From: Verticillium longisporum
Lineage: Eukaryota; Ascomycota; Sordariomycetes; Glomerellales; Plectosphaerellaceae
Direction of reading: 5' to 3'
Assembly (NCBI GenBank): GCA_019188255.1
Contig: JAETXT010000015.1
Coordinates: forward strand, 186,001 to 250,000
Length of the DNA stretch: 64,000 nucleotides
How positions within the stretch are numbered: position 1 is the first letter of the stretch; each line of letters opens with the position of its first letter. Positions 34,011 through 46,011 of this stretch are shown piece by piece. The notes beneath the pieces are model-generated. The model worked only from the letters and a program-made list of their open reading frames with translations. It made no database searches and was not told where the DNA came from. The position numbers and the translations under genes are program-made.

Positions 34011-35235
34011 TCACTGCCCGCCAGAGCCGGCACCACGGCCGGCACCACCAGCACCACCAGCGCCCGGAGGACCCTGACCGCCCATCATGTTGCGCGCCCT
34101 GGCGACTGTTAGCACTCGATTCAACGCAAACCGCACCCCCAAAAAAACTCTAAAAACTCACATGTCAGCAATGTTGGGGTCCTGCATCAGGCTGCCGAGA
34201 TCAGGCATGCCGCCACCGCTGCCGAACGAGTCGGCCATCTCCCGGAGCCTCGGGTTGCCCATGAGGTTGTTCATCATGTCGGGGTTGCTCATGAGGTTCT
34301 GCGCCATGCTCGCGAACATGGGGTTGTTCATGATCTGGCTAAAGTCGGGCATGCCGCCGGCGCCGCCACCGCCACCGCCGAGCATGCTGGCAAGGCTGCC
34401 GAGGTCAGGCATGCCGCCGGCGCCAGCGCCAGGGCCGGGGCTGGCCGTGGGACTCCTGGCGTTCTCGGAGCCCTCGGCCTCGAGCTCGTCGACGCGGCGC
34501 TTGGCCGTCTCGAAGCCCTTGCGCATGGCGTCGCTGCCGCCGTTGCCCTCGGCGTCGATGCCTTTCTGATAGGCCTCCATGGCGCCGCGCGCGTCGCCGA
34601 GGGCGAAGCGGGCGAGGCCGAGGCGGGACCACGCCTTGGTGTACTTTGCGTCGGGGGCGACGGCCGCCTCGGCGTCGGCGCGGGCCGACTCGTGGTCGCG
34701 GGCCGCCGAGTGGGCGGCCGCGCGGTTCGAGAGGTAGACGGCGTTGCCGGGCGTCAGGGCGAGGGCCTTGGTGTAGAGGTCAATGGCCGAGGCGTAGTCC
34801 TTGGTGGCCATGGCGGCGTTGCCGCGGGACTTGAGGGCGTCGGCCTCCTTCTTCTGCTCCTCGGTGGGCGCGGCAGTGCTGCCGGCGGCGGCACTGGCCG
34901 AGGCGCTGGCGCCGGTCGTCGACGTGTTGGCTGACGAGGAAGACTTCTTGAGCTTCTCGTACACACCGTAGATCTGCTGGAGGTTCTGGGTGCCGACAGC
35001 GTCGGTCAGGGCCTGCTTGTCGCTGGGGTCAATCTTGAACGAGTCGGCGATGCACTGGACGGCGACATCGATCGAGTCCTTGTCGTCGGCGGGAAGGGTG
35101 CCGTCGGCGACCGAGGTCGACAGGAAGTCGCAGATGGCGAGCGCCAGGCGCTGTTGGGATGTTTGGGCCTTCAAATAATTAGCTGTGGATTGGCATCAGA
35201 GGGGGGGGCACTTCGAGAGAAATGAACCATACCAT
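34011..35235 (-). CDS. SGT2: Small glutamine-rich TPR co-chaperone Sgt2
   Basis: Sgt2 captures tail-anchored membrane proteins in the cytosol and passes them to the GET pathway. Exons are 35235-35233 (the ATG alone), 35168-34162 and 34098-34011, giving 365 residues. The N-terminal dimerisation domain begins QRLALAICDFLSTS. Three TPR repeats occupy about residues 105-210 (RGNAAMATKDYASAIDLYTK and similar). A Gly/Met/Asn-rich C-terminal substrate-binding region follows (NPMFASMAQNLMSNPDMMNN). The first intron begins directly after the ATG and ends in GAAG, a less common acceptor. That start is inferred because the long exon has no suitable ATG of its own. The last intron joins at ..DPNIADM to ARNMMGGQG. 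Confidence 0.88.
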
Positions 35236-35650
35236 TGTGTGAGACTTGTGGGATGTGAAAATGGTGTTGGCAGATGATGTCAAGACCAAAGTCGCCAGTC
35301 GTGTCGAGGAAGCAGTGTTCTTTCTGGACCTGGTTCTTTAAAGTCGCCTCGGTGACGAGTAACAGACGGTTTGGTGGGCTGGAAGGTTCCAAACGTTGGA
35401 CGTTCGGGAAGGTGGGGGTGTTGATGAGCTGCTTAATTGCATTGTACGATCGTCACCCCGCATCATATGCAACAAAGCACTTCCTTACGCCACCAACCCA
35501 ACCACGAGTATCACGGATCTTTTTGTCTGTTGAGAGAGAAACCTCTGTATTCGTGACCTTGGGAGAGAGTCTTGTCGTCTTGCATCTGAATTTGTACACT
35601 GTTCCGCCGTGATCAAATCACAAACGCCCGCTACCATGCCCCTGCGTACC
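35236..35650. other. SGT2 promoter / downstream gene 3' flank
   Basis: There is no gene here; it is the short spacer between two minus-strand genes. Confidence 0.5.
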
Positions 35651-37080
35651 TCACAACGATCCCGGCCTCTTCCTGTCTACATTTCGCACCTTTCGGAGCG
35701 GCCTGTTGACCGCCCTCCTGTACTTTGTGTACAGCTTGAAAGCATCCCTCAGCACCAAGTACATGCACCCGCCCACCAAGCTCCTGCCCCACGTCTGCTG
35801 CAGCAGCCCAGGACGCCCAAACGACTTGCCGCTCAGCGTCGTCAGGTGCTTCGGCAGCAGCAGCTGGAGGAGCTCGCCGGCACCCGACGAGATGGCCGGC
35901 AGGAGAAGCGCGCTGGCAAGGGCGTTGGCCACATCACGAAGACTCGCGTGTAAGTTCCACTGCCGCTGATCGTTCATTGGCGGAGGCGCTGCTGCTGCGC
36001 CCGCCACCCTCGGTGCAGGCGCGGCCTCGTGTTCGTCGTGTCGTTGTTCTCCTGCGGCGATGAGGTCCGGAATCTGCTCACCGTCGGCCGGCATGTCAAA
36101 CTCGACGTCCTCGTGAATCTCTACCCGGAACCCCTCTTGGCCCAGCCGAGGATCGTCGTCGCCGACGTGAACAATCTGCTCTTCGACCTGAAGTTCAACA
36201 TTCACCTCGGGGATGTCAAGCAGGTTGATCGCCGCGTCCAGCATGCCCGCGATGCCGCCTTCGTCGTCGTGATCGTGATCATGATGGTCGTGATGATGAT
36301 TCCCACCGTTCCGCTGCCCCTGATCCTGCCGCGGCTCCGGCTCCGGCAGCCCGGCTATCCTCCTGTCGAGCTTGTTCTCGTAGGGGCGAATAAACTCGCG
36401 CCACAGGTTTCTGTACATGGCGCGCACGTAGGGAAAGGCCGTGCAGACCAGTTCGGGCGAGGGCGGCCAGGAGAAGAAGTGCTCGTCGCGGGCCATGTGA
36501 AAGGTTCCAAACTAGTCGTCCGTCAGTCACATTCAACACTACAAGGTCACAGCAAAGCGAAACGTACCAGCGCAGCCAGCGGCAGGAAAATGACGTTGCC
36601 CAACCCGGGAATCGAGTGCGAGAGGATCAACGTCGGCGCAACGGCGCCCAGCCCGAGATAGCGCCCGAGCCGCGCGCCGTGCTCCTGCCTCGGGTCGTTG
36701 AGGAAGCGAAACCGCGCCTCGGGGCCGGCGAAGATGTGGAGCGCGACGTCGCCGTAGGTCGCGAGGCCGAGCCACGTGCCGATGGCGAGGCCCGTGCCGA
36801 GCAGCGGCGGCGACAGTCGGCTGAAGGCCTGGTGGAGGCGGTTGCCGACGGCGACGGCCGGGTCGAAGGGCTCGTCGACGGAGATGGCGGCCTTGCAGAC
36901 GGGGCACTGGAAGGGCTTGTTCTCGCGCTCGAGCTCGGCGAGCCAGTGCATCATGCAGTCCTGGTGGCCCTCGAGCGAGCACGGGCAGGGGTGGACCCAT
37001 TCCTCGCCCGCGGACTCGTCTTGGTCGGTCAGGCAGACGAAGCAGCGGCCTACGGCGGCGGGCGCCTCGTTGGCGGCCAT
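35651..37080 (-). CDS. RING-variant (MARCH-like) membrane E3 ubiquitin ligase
   Basis: Exons are 37080-36568 and 36511-35651, giving 457 residues. The N-terminal RINGv domain (about residues 12-62) shows the C4HC3 order: CFVC, then HPCPC, then GHQDCMMHWL, then QCPVC. Two hydrophobic segments follow (LLGTGLAIGTWLGLATYG; the stretch around ILSHSIPGLGNVIFLPLAAL). The middle carries a His/Asp run (NHHHDHHDHDHDD), an acidic region and Ala/Pro linkers. A further hydrophobic or amphipathic part near the C-terminus contains ANALASALLLPAISSGAG and GGCMYLVLRDAF. RINGv proteins ubiquitinate membrane substrates; the target here is unknown. Confidence 0.8.
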
Positions 37081-37945
37081 GGCTTTCGTTGTTCGGTTGG
37101 ATTTATCGTTGGGCTGCGAGACCTCGGGGGCTGATGACGTCGCGGGGCGCCGTGGACTGGCGTCAGTGTCGTGAAGGGCGGGAGGAGCCCAAAGTGACGG
37201 AGCTAGGTCTTGACGAGCATGTCAGAGGGGGTCAAAAGTTGAGGTTAGGTATGCTGTGAGGTGTGGTATGCTGTGAGGTGTGTCGACAGACGTGGTCTCG
37301 GTGAGATGCAGGCACCTTTGCTCTCGGCTGATTTTCGTTGGGAGCAGGCGCTCTCGTTTGGGAGCTCTGATCGTGTGACATCAGCAGGCAGTTGCACAGT
37401 TGCTGTGAGCTCGGCCTGAGACTGCCTTGCGCTAGCCGAAGGTGGTTAGCGCTGAATGAAGGCCGCGGTCGCGACAAATGGGCCATGTGAAGCTGCTCAG
37501 ACCTCAGTAATTGACGTTTGCTCATGTATACTGTGAAAGACTGCCTTTTTTTTTCTTCATTTTTTATTGAAGAAAAACAATAACCAATACGTAGCAGATG
37601 TGAAAGTCTTCAGAAACGTCACAGAAGGCACAAACCCCAACGAATACACATGCATGCTCATAATGGCTCGTCATCGTTGGCGTCCGGCTGTCTCCGCTAT
37701 GTCTACTGCAAAAATGTCCCATCGCTCAAACTCATTAGACCTGTTCTACTCTAAGCACCTGTACGCGTGACCATGGTCAGCGCCTGATCTCTCCTCCCTC
37801 CGCGACGCCGGCAACAACGCTGGCTAAAGCATATTCTCCAAATTTTGATCCCTCTGTCCGTCTGTCCGTCATCCTGCATGCCTCCCCGGGATTACTCTCG
37901 TCTATAGCGTATAGCGCATAACCTATTCTCCCCCCTCCGGACCCA
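37081..37945. other. Intergenic spacer
   Basis: This holds the RINGv promoter and the karyopherin 3' flank. It contains a 17-nt tandem duplication (37248-37281) and T-rich runs near 37546-37570. Confidence 0.5.
37248..37281 (+). repeat. 17-nt perfect tandem duplication
   Basis: Two adjacent copies of GGTATGCTGTGAGGTGT. Confidence 0.8.
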
Positions 37946-40900
37946 CTATGCATGGCCCGCCGACTGCGCCAGCTCGTTGAGCTTGCCCTGCTCCTCGGCA
38001 TTCAGCAGGCCGTACCACTCCTTGAAGTTGGCCACGTCCTCTCTGGCGGCACGCAGGAAGAACTCGGTCAGGTACGCCTGCGTCTCGTCGTCCCGCTGGC
38101 GGTTGCCCGAGGCCTCGATAAACGAGAGCAGGTCGTCCTTTGTGGATCCGAGACTGAGGTCGAGCGTGTCGGGGTCACCCTCCCAGCGGTCGTCGTCGTC
38201 GGCCCCGTCCCCAACCTCGCGGGCCGCGGCAGCCGCGGCCGCAGCCGTTGTCGACGCATTGTTAACGCCCGACGCGGAAAGGAGTTCCTCAATGAGGACC
38301 TTGAGAATTTTGAGCGTCGCGGGGACAATGGTGTATTTGTCAGGGTCTGCCAGTTCCAGTCAGTCGTAGTTCTCGGGCCTGTGGGTTCAGTCGGCATGGC
38401 ACATACTAGCCTTGGCGCGCGAACGCGTCATGATCTTTCCCTCGTCGTTGCTCGGGAGCAGTTCGCCGCGAACTTGAATCTGCGACAGGCGAGGGTCGTT
38501 CAGCGAGTACAGCTTGGAAAGGGCGATGACGTTCTGGCGAATCTCGTCGTAGCCGGCAAAGTTGACAGAGTTCTCAAGCCACTTGCTCATGACCACTTGC
38601 AGGCCGCTCTCGTTGTTAATCCGGATCTGGCTGAGGAACTCCACAACGTCGTGGGCACCAGTCAGAGACAGACGCGCAAACACGAGGATCAGCGACTGGA
38701 TGAATTGCGCAGCCTCGGCCGACGCGAGCCTCGTCGCGACAGCTTCGAGCAGCTTGGGAAGGAAGGGCCCGAGCCTCTCGTTGCCGGCCTTCTCCACGAG
38801 CTCGACAGCGAGACCGCCGACTTCGGATGCCGAGTTGTCCTCGATGGAAGAGCCGAGCAGACGGTCGATAATGCGCAGGCACACCTCGAGCCCAGACTTG
38901 CCGTCCTCGTTCCAGGCAAAGACCTGGTGGTGGTCGTGCTGCAAAAGGTACTTGACAGCCTCGGAACCTGGCCGGAGCACCTCGCCCTCGTTGGAGTCCA
39001 TCAGCACTTTGTTCAACTTGGGCAGGGTAGCAGCGACGAAGCCCGCAGGCAGAGGCTCCGAGCCGTGTTCAATCAGCACGGTCAGGAGCTCGACGGCGGT
39101 CTAGAAGAAGATCAGCGTGACCCAGCTTTGATGCACTTGGTGTGGGGCCTTACCGTCACGAGGGGGTCGTTCTCCGTCACGGCCGCCGTGTTGAAGGCAG
39201 CAATCAGCGTGGGCAGGACCTTGGCACAGAGAGCCGCGTAGGAGGCCGAGTCGGACAGGCTACGGACAATATCCTCAAAAGCCTCGCCCACCAGCATGAG
39301 GGCCTGGAAGTTGGACGAGGCGTACTTGGCAATGTGGAACAGAAGATCGACGGACTGCACATCCTGTGCCTGAATGGCGACCCGAGCGTCCAGGTTGATG
39401 GCCAGACGGATGGTCTCGGCGAGAGTCACGACGAGCTCCTCATACGCCTCGAGGTCATCGGGGTCCTTGTCCTGCATGTATTGGGAGATGGCGTTGAGCA
39501 TGGGTACCTGGCGATCAGCAGGGACTCTGCCGGAGCGCATGAAGTACTCAAGAGCCTTGATGCAGGAGAGCTGAACGACCTCCTCGCCCTCGGTAGTGAT
39601 GCAGGCAATGGTAGGGTCAAGAAGCGCGGTAGGGGTTTCGACCGGACGGGTGAAGTTGCCGCCGAGGAGGTAGCCAGGGGCGCGGAGGAAGGGCTCCTGC
39701 GACTGGATGATGGAGTAGTCGAGGAGGGCGTGGTAGGCCTCGGTGAAGTGAGAAGGAATGGACTTGTCCATGTCGTGGAAATCGCTGAGAAGCATGCTGA
39801 AAAGAAAGAGTGAAGCCTCCTGGGTCTTCCAGGGGCCTTGTCGCCGGAGAAGAGCGTCTGCGTGTAGGCGAAGACGGCGTCGACAGTCTTTTGGCTGTAC
39901 CACTCGCCCAACTTGATAAGCAGGTCGCTGGCGGCAATACGCGCCGTGTAGTTGGCCGAGGCCGACGTCTCCTCAACCAGGTAGAGGGAGCAGTCGATGT
40001 CCCACATGCCCTGCTCCTCGCTACCGATGCGAGAGTACGAAGCCAGCATGCTCATGACCTCGACCATCCAGGAGGGCTCACCGGACGTGGCGCTCTGCTC
40101 CAACTGGCGGGCGAGCTCGGCGACAACGGGCGGCGCCCTGAAGCACTGGTTGAGGAAGTCCAGCTCCTCGACGACCAGGTAATCGAGAGTGAACGGCAGG
40201 GCGTCCGAGTCCTCCATGCGGCCTTGGGTGGCGTTGTTGATGTAGAGGTTCTCGTAGGGTGTCTGCAGCGTCTTCAGCTCGGACCAGACAGTGGAGAAGA
40301 GGTCGACGCTCTGCGGGGTCATGAGGTTGCTGAAGACATTCTTGATCTTCAGCAGCGTCTTGACCGACTGGATCTTGATGGAGATGACGCCATTCCACGA
40401 TTCGGGCTGGCGGAGATCCCCAGGGCCGGCGGCAGGGGCGTCGGGCAGGGGCGTCTTGAGGACTTGCAAGAAGAAGGGGAACCACTGCTTCAGTGCTTCA
40501 TCGGCAAAGGCCTTGACGTCCGTCGGGTGGTCCTCCTTGACAATATCCATGAGGTCGAAGCAGCCGCGGAAGATGGACACGGCCTGGGCGCGAAGGCTGG
40601 GGCGGCGGTTCTCGTCAAAGGCGACCTGCGTGACGGCCTTGACAATCTCACGGGCCATGGAGAAGAATTGGTCCTCGCTCAGGCTCTCGTCAATGACATC
40701 GCTGAGAATCTTGAGGCCTCCGTAGATCTGGGCGTCGGTTCCGCTGGGAATGACGGCAAAAAGGGCGGGTAGGAGGTGAGGCCAGCGCTCGGGGAAGTCG
40801 TACGAGGCAATCTTGCCGACAGAGTAACTGGTCAGGGCCTTGATCTTCTTGTCGCCCTCGTCGTTCAGCGCGAGCTGGAGCAGAGCGTTTCGAAGCGAGT

Positions 40901-41180
40901 CCCGCGTGGCGTCGGGGATATCAATCATGGGCTCCTCGGCGCGGTCCTCGTCCTGGCCCCAGTTCCTGGCAATGAACTTGTTCAGCGTGGTCAGCGCGAG
41001 CTGACGCACGGCAACGTCAATGGAGGCATGGCTGGCAATGTTGACGAGGGCGGTCGGGAAGGCGGGGTTCGCGCGGGTTCGCTGCAGCTCGATCTCTGCC
41101 TGCTGCCGCTTCGTCTGGCTCTGAGGCTCGGCCGAGGCGTGCGCGACGTCGTTCAGCAGAGAAATCAGCTGGTCCTCCAT
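37946..41180 (-). CDS. KAP114: Importin-beta family karyopherin, Kap114/importin-9 type (one-base frameshift)
   Basis: This is a nuclear import receptor; Kap114 and importin-9 carry histones H2A-H2B and TBP. Exons are 41180-39154, 39100-38407 and 38346-37946. The start MEDQLISLLNDV leads into the importin-beta N-terminal domain (EIELQRTRANPAFPTALVNI, then ALTTLNKFIARNW). HEAT-type helices continue throughout, and an acidic loop (DGADDDDRWEGDPD) lies near the C-terminus, as in importin-9. The frame breaks at the G4 run 39832-39835 on the given strand: GDKAP continues as WKTQEASLFLFSMLLSDF only with one extra C. The total is then 1040 residues, the normal size, and all splice phases close. Subfamily choice rests on overall pattern recall, so Kap114 is less certain than karyopherin. 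Confidence 0.8.
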
Positions 41181-42186
41181 GATGGGCGCTGCGACGCTGG
41201 CGTCTGCACACCTGGGGGGTTGTGAGGGGCCGAGGAAAGGGCTATCGGCAGTTCGGAATTCGCTTCACGCGAGGACGGCAGTCGAAAATTCAACACCTCT
41301 GTTCTTTGGCGTGAGGTGGAACGTTTTGGCTGGGTATTTGGGTTGGAAGGTTGGTTGAAATCGAAGTCGAGGTCGAAGCTGAAGTCGAGATCGAGTACCT
41401 TTGGTGAGAAGTGGGGGTGGGAAAAGACAACAAGTGCGCGTGGAACAATTAATTATCACGGAAAGGTCCAGGCACAGCTCTGCACAAGCAGAAGCACAAG
41501 AAGATGCACGGGCAGGCACGAATGGAGGGGTGCAGTGGTGCAGTGTGGAGTTGGGTCAGGGTGTCTCAGGTCGTTTTTTTTTTGGTGGGGTAGATATTTT
41601 GACGTTGGTAGTGTGACCTTGGTAGCTGTGCAGGCAAAGAGGGAAAGCAGACCACGCGCACGCCGCCGTTGCCCAATGTTCATTGACTTGGGATGTCCGA
41701 TGCCGCCTGTGGCTGCGCCCACGACCCCTGACAGAACTTGGACCAGGGCGATGGCGCGTCTTGCTTGGGCCTTGGGATCCTGCCAGCATGCAATCGTGAG
41801 AAGATGATGCGACAGCCCGGCACGCAAGCACGCTGCGCTGAACATGGTCTGATGGTGCCGGCGCTACTGGCTGGATCCAGGGGTCGTCCGTCGCCTTCTG
41901 GCTATGACCACCCCAGCATCTCAAACGCTGCCGAATCTACCGGGCACGCCACGATATTGACCAAGCTTTTGGTGAAACGGAACAAATCAATTCTCGGTGG
42001 GTAAGACACATCGCCATTACGGCCAGGCTTGTTTAGCAGGCTTATAGCAGGATTATGTGGCAGGCCTTTTAGCAGTTCATCTAGTCTTGCCAAACAACAA
42101 CATGAGCCTCATTCATGCTGTGGAAAAAACGTCAAAGAAGTGCGCAGAGCCTACACGTCAAAAACACATTCAAAAGTGCAAAACAT
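41181..42186. other. Intergenic spacer
   Basis: This is the karyopherin promoter region and tRNA flank. It contains an imperfect GAAGTC/GAGGTC repeat near 41355-41395 and a T9-10 run near 41574. A-runs at 42160-42164 and 42180-42183 give T-runs downstream of the minus-strand tRNA. Confidence 0.5.
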
Positions 42187-42291
42187 TGGACAATGCGCGA
42201 ATCGAACGCGCGACCTTCAGCAAGCAAGTATCCAGGATCAGAAGACCTCGTCGGATGCTAAGCAGACGTTATACCACTAAACCAATCGCCC
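42187..42291 (-). tRNA. tRNA-Ala (anticodon AGC) with intron
   Basis: The 5' half is 42291-42256, the intron 42255-42223 (33 nt) and the 3' half 42222-42187. Acceptor GGGCGAT pairs with ATTGTCC and contains the G3-U70 pair that identifies alanine tRNAs; the discriminator is A. The T arm GCGCG-TTCGATT-CGCGC is perfect. The anticodon loop reads TTAGCA before the intron, giving AGC. The intron end TGCT can pair with AGCA as expected of a pre-tRNA. One weakness is a T-T mismatch in the anticodon stem (TCTGC against GCTGA). Confidence 0.7.
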
Positions 42292-42627
42292 TTGGATGAT
42301 TTCGCCATCAGACCCACGGCCTCATCCCCAGCGAGGTGCTGCCGTTAGGGCTCGATGGCTCTCTTTTTCGGGCAGCTTTCCCACTTGGATCGGACCCCGG
42401 TGGGTGGAACTCGGTCGTGGCGGCTCCACCGGGACGGAGCTTTTCGCGGGGGTGACATCGGGGCACGTTGCACAACTATGATGCATTGAATGCCGTCCCT
42501 TCGTGGACAGATTGTTTGCGGGTAGAATAGTCTCAAGCATGGCATGGTGTTTTCGAAACAGGTGCTTTGGATGGAGGGCACGCTCTGGGCGCTCACAAGC
42601 TACAGTGCACAAAGAAAGAGACAAATA
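42292..42627. other. Intergenic spacer
   Basis: This is the tRNA 5' flank and transcription-factor 3' flank. No gene was seen. Confidence 0.5.
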
Positions 42628-44791
42628 TCATCGGAAACCAACCAGAGATCTCGGTGCGTAGTCCAGGTTTGCCAATATCTCGACAAACTGCGCGATATAC
42701 TCGCGGCTGCGTCGTTCGACATCGCTGAGAACGCCCGAGCCCTCGCTGCGTTCCAGCAGCGTGGCTGCAATCTCTCGAATCTTGACAATCTGTTTCGCGT
42801 CAGAACAATCGGCTGCCAAAGAACAGTCCATACGAGGCTTCGGCGGCAACTCACCATCGACGAGCCGTTCGACTCGAGCGTCCAGGCTGAACAGTAATGC
42901 ACAACGTCAAGAAGCTCCCGGGCAACAGATTCCTTCAGTTGCCATAGTTGTTCGCGGGCGGAAGTATCGGGCGTAGCCGGGTCGCTTGCTGGCGAGGTCC
43001 CTTGGCTGCCGGCTCTTGCGCCGTGGTCAGATAGCTCAACTTTGTCGAGGCACATTTCCAGGATCATGGATTGCAGGTAGATGCTCGTAATGTGAACGTT
43101 GGCTCGCATGATGTCAAATTGGGGTGACACGGCGGGTAAAGCACCTCGTTCGGCGTCATACGTCGCAGGCGAACCTCGTCGGCGTGGCATTCGAAGCTCA
43201 GGCGGCAAATTGCTCAGCGTCGTGTTGAGTCGTGTCATGACGTGGAAAAGAGAGTCCAACGTAGGTATTGAGCCTTGAAACTTCGGTTTCTGTCGCTCGT
43301 CGTTGTCGAGGAGAAGCGGCACAAGCGTGCCAGAGGACAGGTGGTATGCCTGTGGAGGACCGGGGAAAGCCTTGTGCAGGAGGTCGACGATGCAGAGGAA
43401 CACCTTGATCAAGGCAATGAAGCCTGAGATCATGGGCAACGGCCGATCGCGGGGCGCATGACCGGGCAGTTGGTCCAGAGCCCGGTGGCCAATCTCGTCG
43501 TCGGCAAGTTCCAGCGGGAGCAAAAAGTCCCAATCAGTCGACAACGGGTCATAGCTGAGGCCGGTGTGAGGGATGACAAACGACATTCGGTCGTGGCTAC
43601 GCGGCATTAGCATTCATCTCATCAAGGATCGATCACGCTGCTGTCCATACATCTGAAAGATGAATAACAACCAGAAAGCCCGTTTGCACATCTCGGCCTC
43701 AATGGGGGTGAAGCGCAGGTAGCTGGCCTTCTTGTACAGCTCCAGGGCTCGGAAGTAGAGGATGGCCTCGCCGGCATAGCTCCACCCAGAAGCCGTGCGG
43801 CCTGCGTAGAGAGCGGCGAAGGTCATGGCCAGCGTCACCAGCATGGTGTCCATTGTGGGCTGGTCCTGCCACAGGGGCTCGCTCCCCAGGCGGCACAGTA
43901 GGATGAGCTGGGATGCTCTGAGGACCATCTGGCCGTCATCGGCGTACAGGGTCGTGCCATAGACTGTGTTTCTTCGGGGAATGGACGCCACCGTGGCGGC
44001 ACAGAGGGATATGGTCAGGCGTAGGAATACGGGGTCGGTTTCATAGCATCGCGCGTCAAAGGCGGCTTGGTATGTTGCGACGTGCACAATGGGAAGCACG
44101 GGATAGACGCGGTCGAAGAAGTCGTCAATGATAATCTTGAGCGTGTATTCCGGCACAAAGTCTGTGATGGACACATGTCCGACGGGTAGCTGCTGAAGCC
44201 GATGGGGTTGGTGGACCTGGTGTGTCTGTGTCTGTGGGAAGCTCGTAGTGGCGGTAGTGGTGGTGGTGGTGTTGCTGGGGCTTGCGAGTGCGACGAAGGA
44301 AGGCGTCGTTGGCGTCTGAGGCTCGTCACTGGTGCTGGCGGTGGCAGCGCGCTGCTTCGCCTCGGCAACACGCCTACAGATGGTGACAATGTCAGAGCAT
44401 AATCTTGGACGAACTTGGGTGTTTGACGGTCGGTCGGCGGGGAGGGGGTGTACCTGCTAGGCGGACCTCGCGGCTTTCGTGTGGTCAAGAAGGTGCATGG
44501 GACCTCCGCCTTCTGGCATTTCTGGCACGTAGTTGAAGAAATTTCGTGGTTGAATACACACTGCTCAGGAAAACCAGATTAGCGTTTTGCAGTGCTTGGC
44601 ACCTTGGGGCGCTGAGGTCGAGGTCGAGGTCGATTGGCGGAGCCTACCTGGATCTTGCGCTCACGGCAGAGATCGCATGCCTTTCGGGCGATCGAGCGGC
44701 CCTTTCTGGAACTTTCAGCCATTGGAAGCGCATCGCGAGAGGTCGTAAGAGCTGTCGCCGGGGAGGTTGACTCAGGGTTCACATGGCGCAT
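42628..44791 (-). CDS. Zn2Cys6 fungal transcription factor
   Basis: Exons are 44791-44648, 44560-44454, 44373-43651, 43596-42855 and 42789-42628, giving 625 residues. The zinc cluster is split by intron 1: KACDLCRERKIQ joins CVFNHEISSTTCQKCQKAEV, giving Cys spacing C-x2-C-x6-C-x10-C-x2-C-x6-C. A Ser/Thr/Gln-rich linker leads to a fungal_trans middle-homology domain (YTLKIIIDDFFDRVYPVLPI, ETDPVFLRLTISLCAATVAS), then IHDRMSFVIPHTGLSYDP and a helical C-terminus ending NLDYAPRSLVGFR. The exon 3/4 and 4/5 splices repair apparent frame changes with consensus introns, so this gene is not frameshifted. It is divergent from the CYP53 P450 across a 1.2-kb spacer and could regulate it. Confidence 0.88.
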
Positions 44792-46011
44792 GCAGCCATG
44801 GACCCAAGCATCTTTGCGTCGTCAAGTTGCGTTGCGCGCGGCGGCAGGCGGATCCAGGTCGATGGTTCGTCGTTCGACTGTGGAGTCTTCTCGTTCCTTG
44901 GTTCCTTGCCGGCCGCCCCTGCCCCGCGTGGAGAGACGATCAGAGGTATGCATTAAGGCGGATGAGCTGGACGTTGCCCCGGTGCTTGTAATTATCGGGT
45001 TTATAACATTGTCCGAATGAACGCTGTTGTTTCCCCGAAGGAAGGAAGCAACCATACTCTACCAGATTTCTTCCAGGACCGACACTTGGTCCGGAACCTA
45101 CAGCTGTCTTTCAGACATGCCATCTCTGCTTCTATTCCGTGGCTTCTCACATCTCGTGACCGACCAGTCGGGATCGCAGGTTGTCGGAAACCATCGAGCA
45201 AAAGATAAAAGTCTATCAGGAACGTGAGACATTGCGGTTCCATTGGCGCTACGCTGCACGAGTCAACCCGACTATCCCCTCCTACTGGCAGAGGCACATG
45301 GTGTATTCATCTCAATGAGAGTTCACTAACCAAGCCTGGTCTCGCAGGCAATGGCTGCCGACGCTTCAACCCCCGACTTCTCAAAGCCGATGACGAAGCC
45401 TGCGAGGAATCCATTATGCAATCATGCCTGGCCTTTTCCACGCTGGTGTACAGTACGCCAACGGTTTCATAACGGGAATAAGAAGAAGCCTTGACAATAT
45501 CTGTCTTCACAATCCGTCTCTTCCACACTGCGCCTTCGCTTTTCCCCGCAGTCGGCGTCGGTAGCCAGCGTCGGGAGTTGAAATCGCGGGGCACTCTCCA
45601 CCGATCTGGAGTTGCTCTTCACGGAGGCCCCAACGACTACGAATATCCGTTTAGAAACCAAAACGCCAAGGAGCTTCCAGAGGAAATACTCGGCTTTAAA
45701 ACCACGTGCTGCCATTGTCAATCCAAGAGCTCTCATTGGGGGGTTGACCAAGCTCCACGGAAATCGAAACGGCACTTCGTGGGGTACGGAACGTGCACCC
45801 GACAGACTATCCACCAGCCAGACTATCCAACTTGAGAGCCTCTAACCCCACGAGAGGGAGAGAGAGAGAGCGTGTGACTAGAGTCGCAGTATAAAGTCCT
45901 GGTATCTGCCCCATGCCAACCGAGCTCTCGCAAGCCGTCCCCGTTCACTATCATCCGATACATCCATTTTGTCCACAGCACAGCAACACCGCTCAAAGGC
46001 ACGCTCACACA
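44792..46011. promoter_or_regulatory. Shared divergent promoter region of the Zn2Cys6 factor and CYP53
   Basis: This is 1.2 kb between opposite starts with no supportable gene. A (GA)n run lies at 45857-45871, and C/T- and A/C-rich sequence lies just before the P450 start. No specific operator could be assigned. Confidence 0.4.

Noticed and set aside
37952..39241. 429-codon plus-strand open frame
   Set aside because: Antisense of KAP114, which has clear family identity on the minus strand.
39810..40772. 320-codon plus-strand open frame
   Set aside because: Antisense of KAP114 exon 1.
42790..42854. Apparent second frameshift near the end of the Zn2Cys6 gene
   Set aside because: A GTGAGT to AACAG intron restores IVKIREIAATLLE in phase 0.
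43614..43660. Apparent frameshift in the Zn2Cys6 gene
   Set aside because: A consensus 54-nt intron (GTATGG to GCGTAG with a GCTAAT branch) joins FQ-I-HDRMSFVIPHTG in phase, so no indel is needed.
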